Notes under the pieces: model-generated
What the model was told of the DNA's origin: nothing
Database searches by the model: none
The model's input: the letters and a program-made list of their open reading frames with translations, nothing else
Assembly: GCF_020520425.1 (NCBI RefSeq)
Contig: NC_079487.1
Coordinates: 81,101,141 to 81,165,140 of the forward strand
Length of the DNA stretch: 64,000 nt
DNA from: Spinacia oleracea
Taxonomy: Eukaryota > Streptophyta > Magnoliopsida > Caryophyllales > Amaranthaceae
Direction: 5' to 3'
Part shown: positions 58,101 to 64,000 of the stretch, in pieces
Layout of the letters: each line of letters starts with the position of its first letter
Numbering within the stretch: position 1 is the stretch's first letter
Program-made: the position numbers and the translations under genes

Positions 58101-59286
58101 AATTGCATCACCAGGACCTTTAGGACCCGGAATAAGCATTGACAAAATCATATTAGACTGCTTCATACAAAGTTCGGGAGGCACATTATACGGAATAAGG
58201 ATAACAGGCCATATACTTTATGATGTTTTTGAATTTGCAAAGGGTTGAAAACCATCACTAGCAAGCCCGAGCCTGACATTTCGAGGGTCTGATGCAAAAT
58301 TAGGATGCTCTGTGTCAAATGACTCCCAAGCCGTTCCGTCAACTGGATGTCTCATTGTACCATCTTTCTTCTTTTTCCCATGATGCCATGTCATCAAAGA
58401 AGCAGTCTTGGAGCACATAAATAGTCTTTGCAACCTCGATTTTAATGGAAAGTATCGTAGTGTCTTCTGAGGTATTCTCTTACCATTCGATTTACACTTC
58501 TCTTCCCCATTGTGTTTGTTACTCTTCCATCTTGATGCACCACATATGTCACAGGTATTCAACTTCTCATTCTCCTTCCAATAAAGCATGCAATCATTGA
58601 CACATGCATCAATTTTTTGATATGACAAACCAAGGTCTTTCATTACCTTCTTAGACTTATTATAAGACTTTGGCAAATTTGATCCCTTGGGAAGAAGATC
58701 CTCCTTTAAGAAATCTAAGAGCATGGTAAATGATTCGTTGGTCCAACGACCCAAAGTCTTAATATGAAGAAGTTTTAAGAGGGCAGACATTCTAGAACTC
58801 TTGCAACCTTCATAAACCGGATCTTGAGAATCCTTCAACAAGTTATAAAACCTTTTGGCATCTGCATTTGGTTCCTCAAGATTACTATCATTCGAGGAAG
58901 AACCAACATTATTGCACTCGGGATATAAATCCCGAATAATACCAAGCATTTCATCTAACTCGTTTCCATTTTCTTCCGCGATATTATCATCCCCATCATC
59001 ATCCCCATCATCATCCCCATCACACATAAGTTGAGGCTCTTGCTCCAACCTTTTTTCCGTGATGAAACCAAAAGGTGTACCTTTTGACTACTCCATAAAC
59101 TAGAAGATGTTGTCTCACTTTTTCTCGGTCCCCAAACTCACCATTCACACATACGCAACAAGGACAACGAATATTATCGGTTCCCAACTTTTGAAATGCA
59201 TAGTCTAAAAAACTATTAACTCCCACTTCAAATGATGGGTCATTAACGTAATCTTCGATCGCCATCCAATCCTTACTAGGAGTCAT
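55158..59286 (-). pseudogene. CACTA TNP2-type transposase, broken
   Basis: Start at ATG 59286 (MTPSKDWM). Order: Transpos_assoc zinc domain (IRCPCCVC); an acidic linker; Transposase_21/TNP2 (NVRLGLASDGFQPF, LIPGPKGPGDAIDVYLQPL, STKGYLACPCC, CYLPMNHRWR, NLDVMHIEKNICDSVLG); DUF4218 (FPPSFFDVMMHLPIHLANEA, YMYKLKSYIRNRAHPEAS, IAEGYVAEE); a short exon (about 56580-56491, NPGISEEEWCKNFKSWF); and DUF4216 (55829-55158, YYGVVTDIIEIQYLGRNRVVLF, CKWWDVY). Stop TAG at 55158. Breaks: 1-base shift near 59058, TAA at 58218-58220 where relatives have Tyr (TSYSIWP), and a small deletion shift near 57110. The last large intron contains the 120-bp repeat array. The protein would cut the element's ends. Confidence 0.88.
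55876..56475. repeat. 120-bp-period palindrome-rich tandem array (five units)
   Basis: Five units with an exact 120-bp period; TTGATTAGTTCAGTTCTGTT recurs at 55991, 56111 (one mismatch), 56231 and 56351. Each unit is built almost entirely of GTTCTG, CAGAAC and TGATCA pieces, so palindromes such as AGAACTGATCAGTTCT and GTTCTGATCAGAAC occur several times per unit and hairpins can form within and between units. The array lies in the intron before the DUF4216 exon of the transposase gene. Unit-to-unit differences are few, so it is young or homogenised. Confidence 0.92.
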
Positions 59287-59364
59287 TTTCCCAAAGTGAA
59301 AACAAAAAAGAAGGAAAACAGATAAAGGACCTAACTCAGCTGCAAAGAAGAAAAAAGAACCCAA

Positions 59365-62126
59365 ATACTAATTAAGTAAACCTTAAGTGGGGATAAACCA
59401 TAAGTATCTATATAAAACACCTATATCAAATGCCATAAAAAATATTAGTGACACCAGAATACAAACTATAGAACACACAAGTCTCTACTACCCATTATTC
59501 ACACACAGAAGAAACAACTTAGAAACTTTTAACTTAAAACCGATCAAAGAACACTGAACATAAATACTGAGAGAAACTAGAATTAGGACACGACAATGAA
59601 TTAAACATTGATTTTTAAGGAGATAATAAGTTCTTAAGGAGATAAAAGAAAAAAGCTCTATGCTCTTTTATACACAAAGGTCTAATCACATAAACCCCAA
59701 CAATCATATCTCGAGAAATAGGCGTAGATCCTGCCTAGTTCTCCAGTGTTAATTCAAGCACCATTAATCTAGACATATATTTTTATTTTTATTATTCTTT
59801 TTATTATTCAAAGTTTCTAAAGTTCAGGGATAAATATTTGTTGTTAATTCAATTAGGTAGTGGCAAGTTATTAGGAAGTCAGTTTATTTGTTTAGTTGTG
59901 TTAGTGGGCTGTTAGTGGAATATCAAACATGTAGGTTCTTAAGTTTTAGTTAGTCAATAATGCACTTAGCCTAAATAAAGCTTTCTAATTCAGATTCCGT
60001 CTTATAGGACATATATATTGGTTCTAGCTTTCTAATTATAGGGTAATCTGCTATTTTTTGACTTAATAAGTTTAGGAAATAACAACATAATGGAAAGGTT
60101 TGGCATTTGTACTATGTATCTAACAAATATATTAAGCATCAAGATTCAAGAGTAGTCTTTATTGGGAGTTACGGCTAATAGTTCAACTTAAGTCACCCTT
60201 GCTTACACCCTTTGGTTTTCTTAGTCGGTATATATAAGTGAATGGCGTGTGAACAGAACCTTGCAAACCAACTGATGTATGGTTTTGGACTACAATGTTG
60301 AGCATATTTATCTGACATTACAGGTGCAGTTTCATTTACTTTGTGAAATATGGTGATATGAAATACTGTAAGACACTGGTAAGCTGAGAATTAAGGAGAC
60401 AAAAATGCAATTAATTCATTATTACTAGAATCTACATAAATGAACACATTGCAAAGACATCTCCATTTAGAAAGAAGTAGAGAAACACATGAATGATCCA
60501 ACAGTATCCTTAAAATGAATTGAATAAGGCACTTACAAAAAGACCAGCTTAGAATGAATTGAATAAGGCACTTACAAGTAATGCCTTCTCTATTCCAAGA
60601 ATTAGAGATCCAATTTGGTCAGCTAAGCTTTCTAACAGAACAACGACGAGTTCTTTTTAACACAGAAAAGACAGCAACCTACCAAGATCAGGAACAAGAT
60701 CAAGAAACCTTAATACAGAAAAAATATAAAATATAGTCAGAGGGATAGTAAAAGGCCAAGAATTAAAAAAAAATCATTATCCAGATCTCATAATCACTGT
60801 CAAAACCATGTATCCCATTCTCATCATTCAAGAATTATATGAATGTTTTACTGCACAACAATCAACAAAAAAAATACCATATAGAATAATAGAAACAAGC
60901 AATAAAATGCCTCCCTCCCCTCACAACACCTCCTGAACAAATTGAATTTGATGAAACTCTAGTCTAAACATCTATGTACAAAGTTCTGATTGGGCAGATT
61001 AATGAGCCATATAACGAATTCAAGCAAATAAATACCGAGATTTGAAAACTATTCAATGTACAAAAACTATTCAACATAAAAACAGAGAAGCAGCAACAAC
61101 AACAACTGGCTCAAGTGTTGCGTACTTGGGACCTGGTAAGCTGTTACTTGGTTAATTGAGCGTAGGAGGGCAGAGGGCTAGGAGTCTTAGACTAAGGCAG
61201 GAAGAATTCAATACAAAATTTAAGATACCATTTACACAAAAATTACCAATTCACAGTTGTTTTTTTTTTAACTGGTCACTCAAATAACACAATTGGCCTA
61301 ATGATCGAGTAGTAAACCAGTTTTGACTGTATTTAGAGTGCAAAGACAACGACATGGCAAACACGATTTCCAAAGACTTCACCAACAAAGCTAAATAAAC
61401 GTAGGCACACACACACACATAACAGACTCACACCAACTCGCCTATAATCATACGGGTAAAGACTAAAGACAGATAAATTAGTTCAAAGTTAGACAGATAA
61501 AATTACTTTTGGGATAGTAAAAGGCCAAGAATTTTGACCTGAAGCAAACCAGAAGGCACGCGGGCAGAAGGCACACAAGAGCAACAAAATTCCAAACGAG
61601 TAACCTGGAGAGTTGAATTTACATTATCATCATCCTCAAACAAACTGATAATGAAAATTACAGTATACGATTCAAAAAAAATCACGTTATTTGAATTGAA
61701 TTGTCATCAACCATAACAAAACCAAAAATCAAGAAACCGTAAATTTAGAAATAGGGGATTTCATGGCCAAAACATTCACCCAAAATTGAAAATCAGAATT
61801 TTTGAAAAGGAAAAGGAGACATACTACAATAGAGAAAAGGAAAACATACCAATCGAATTCAAGAAAATTCTTCAACCTTCGAATCCAATAATCGTCAAAT
61901 CTGGTTAAGGATTGAAGATTCAGTTTTACCAATTCAATTTCTAGGAGGAATTGAGATTGAGAAGGAGAAATACTCCGATTTTTCTGAGTTTTGGTATTGA
62001 CGCTTGCGAATAGGGTTATGAGTTTTGGTATCTTTCTGAGGTTTTTTGAGTTTTGGTATCTTCTGAGTTTTTTTAAGTTTTTGGTGAAAATCACCCGCTA
62101 TCAAATCCCGCTTCCCATTTTGTAGG
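59365..62126. other. CACTA 5' region upstream of the transposase
   Basis: About 2.76 kb of AT-rich DNA between the transposase start and the right subterminal array, with no convincing gene. A direct repeat (AGAATGAATTGAATAAGGCA and CTTACAA) occurs at about 60514 and 60551. The transposon promoter should lie here. Confidence 0.6.
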
Positions 62127-62326
62127 AATAACGACGACAAGTTATATTTTTATTAATTTTTATTTTTTGCTGCACGCATTAACGACGACGTTGGAATTAA
62201 AAAACAATATGTTTATAGTTTTAGGCTTATTCATTAACGACCTACAGTATGCTTCTTGTTAATAAGCAGAAAATAATAGTTTTTACGACAGATATTTTAG
62301 TTCGTCGTTATTAATTTGTTGTTAAA
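62127..62326. repeat. Right subterminal motifs of the CACTA element
   Basis: Several decayed copies of the left-end motif: AATAACGACGACA, ATTAACGACGACG, ATTAACGACC, TTCGTCGTTATT. The array is much sparser than on the left. Confidence 0.75.
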
Positions 62327-62348
62327 GATGCTAATTCTAGTAGTCAAA

Positions 62349-64000
62349 GATATCACCCAATGTTTGAATTATTCCTGAATTAATCATTGATGATAATATT
62401 TTTAGAGGACAGTGTGAAGGTTGGATATTTTTTTACAACGTATCCTTGTTATTATTAATTCTCTTAGAATATACACCTCTGTTCCACAATGATGCTCGAT
62501 TCAGGATTTCACATTATTCACGCTTGAAGAAAATGTAATTACCAACACACAAAAAAAATGTGAGGTTTTGCTTAATTCGTCTCAATAAGTACTTTAAGAT
62601 CGAATGTATATAATATTTTTACAATTTTTATTAATATATAATTAGATACGGAGTATATAATTGATATTAAATGTACGTTATATTGATAAATGTGAAAAAT
62701 AGAAATCGAAACTATCATTATGGATTGAGGGATTATAGTGAACTTAAAGGTAGAAGTTTAACATGGGCTTCTATATCATATCCATTACATAAGTTTAATT
62801 GACTTTTTTTAAAAATCAGAGTTTTTCATTAGGGTTGAAGATGTTTTAAACCTCTAATCAAAATTCACAAACACGAATATGCACGAATATGCACATCAAA
62901 ATATTTGGCATTTTAGATAATACTTCCTATATATTCCTCTAATCAAAATTCACAAACACGAATATGCACGAATATGCACATCAAAATATTTGGCATTTTA
63001 GGTAATACTTCCTATATATTACGAAGTACTTAGTACTTCCTATGTCCCAAATTCTTTGTTCCAATTTGACTGAATACGTTTGTCAATATATAATTTTGAT
63101 CATCAATATTTAATTACATATTAGAAAAACTATAAAATATTAATATTTTGAAAATATATACGGGTATATTAAGATGAAGCCAACAACACTAACATTTGCT
63201 TTCATATATTAGAAATAAAATATGGTCAAAGTGAATTATATGAATAGTGCAAAAAGTTAAAATGGTGCGAGTAATTTGTGACCGAGGAACTTTGGCAAAA
63301 TACTACTCTGTACATAATAGAAATTGCAAGTATTTGGCAATGTAATAGCTACTAGCCTACTACGACAAGTAAACGTCAAAAATGCTAATTGATTGACTAA
63401 AAGAAAAGAGGAAGTCTAAATACACGCCTGACATGTATTTGCAAAAACATGCCAACCCAAAATAAAAAGGTAAATGTAAATGTTAAATATTTTTGGGGGG
63501 AAATGTATAACGAAATTGTAAATTTGTAAAACGGGGTGGTGATTTGACATTGCTGAGTTGGTATTGGTATTACAAAATTGGTATTGGTATTACAAAAATG
63601 GTACTAAACTTTTTTTAAATGAAATTCATTTTCCTTAAATGGTACTCGTTTTGTACTAAATTTTATAAAGTGGTATTAATATCACAAAAATGGTGCTAAA
63701 TATTTTAAAATGGTACTCAATTTTTCTATATGGGATCCAAGTTGGCAAACGGGGTTAACTATTCAACAATTTCAAAATGGCTGAGAAATTACAAACAAGC
63801 CCATGGCATGTATTTCATAATACATGTCTGACTGCGATTTTGACGCCCTCGAAAGAAAACATTCCATATGCATACTCAATGTATCTCAACAATAAAGGAG
63901 TTTATGTCCGTTCGAGTTAGCTTGATCATGACTTTAAGGGTTCGAGCTTAAATGAGCTTTGGAAATTCTTATATATTTGAGTTTTACCTCCTAAGAGGTT
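62349..64000. other. AT-rich non-genic right edge
   Basis: No gene seen. It contains an 85-bp tandem duplication (62851-63020), a Stowaway-like relic from about 63030 (ACTTCCTATGTCCCAAATTC...) and a zone of TGGTATT / TGGTACTAAA repeats at about 63560-63720. Confidence 0.6.
62851..63020. repeat. 85-bp tandem duplication
   Basis: Copies 62851-62935 and 62936-63020 start CCTCTAATCAAAATTCACAA and differ by about one base, so the duplication is recent. Each contains an inner doublet CGAATATGCA. Confidence 0.92.

Larger units (their letters stand above)
48089..62345 (-). mobile_element. CACTA (En/Spm) DNA transposon, 14.26 kb
   Basis: The left end is CACTACTAGAAAAATG; the right end is its inverted form with CTAGTAGTC instead of CTAGTAGTG. 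AAA flanks both sides (48086-48088 and 62346-62348), the 3-bp duplication expected for CACTA. Subterminal arrays of TTAACGACGAA palindromes lie inside both ends (about 48109-48590 and 62127-62326). Minus-strand genes are a TNP2-type transposase and a second transposase (PF03004-like). A plus-strand fragment of a coiled-coil gene lies inside an intron of the second. The altered terminal base and the broken ORFs suggest it no longer moves alone. Confidence 0.92.

Noticed and set aside
61729-62140. Overlapping minus-strand ORFs near the right CACTA end
   Set aside because: Lys/Asn/Ser-rich low-complexity translations in two frames, no domain, located in the presumed promoter region of the transposon.
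1-64000. Endogenous pararetrovirus or other viral insertion
   Set aside because: All RT and integrase sequences fit LTR retrotransposon or LINE lineages; no movement-protein, envelope or viral coat signature was seen.

Overview
This window is nuclear DNA of a flowering plant, almost certainly a eudicot. It has spliced genes with AT-rich introns and canonical GT/AG borders, a plant V-ATPase c'' gene, a nuclear tRNA-Asn, and transposons of plant-specific lineages (Tekay chromovirus, Tat-type Ty3/gypsy, plant L1-like LINE, CACTA). The style of the Copia LTR at the left edge suggests Caryophyllales (spinach/beet relatives), but that is an impression only. About three quarters of the window is transposon; only two ordinary protein genes are visible.

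Left part (1-10.8 kb). The 3' end of a Ty1/copia element (RNase H tail, 3' UTR, 1.4-kb 3' LTR) sits in the gag gene of an older Tat-like gypsy element on the minus strand, whose 5' LTR follows. Next come a 1.3-kb foldback element with ~200-bp inverted termini and 4.2 kb of AT-rich non-genic DNA with a Helitron-type 3' end and a MITE relic.

Nested core (10.8-38.1 kb). A LINE (ORF1 with DUF4283, ORF2 with endonuclease/RT/zf-RVT; target duplication TTAAGGTGTT) is split by a 22-kb Tekay chromovirus (target duplication TGGAG). The Tekay 5' LTR holds a 1.97-kb solo LTR (AGTTT). Its 3' LTR holds an 8.9-kb Tat-lineage element in reverse orientation (CATGG). All four events can be read to the base. 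Tekay carries an unusual extra ORF before gag, and its gag-pol frame has three TGA stops. The Tat element lacks a recognisable capsid region. On its opposite strand it carries a gene with its own TATA box and at least three spliceosomal introns, encoding a PF04195-like domain plus a coiled coil.

Gene island (38.1-48.1 kb). Four exons encode a 419-aa FAD-dependent monooxygenase whose first intron hosts an antisense tRNA-Asn(GUU). Convergent to it is a complete four-exon gene for V-ATPase proteolipid c'' (177 aa). A Stowaway MITE, another foldback element, tandem duplications and a Helitron-type end follow.

Right part (48.1-64 kb). One 14.26-kb CACTA element (TSD AAA) fills 48089-62345. It has palindromic subterminal arrays (core TTAACGACGAA), a broken TNP2 transposase gene, a broken second transposase gene, an exact 120-bp-period palindrome-rich array in a transposase intron, and an opposite-strand fragment of what looks like a host chloroplast coiled-coil gene. 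The last 1.6 kb is AT-rich and non-genic.

Standout candidates are the intron-bearing antisense gene of the Tat element, the Tekay leader ORF, the captured gene fragment in the CACTA element and the 120-bp array. Most mobile-element genes are visibly broken; the two host genes look intact.
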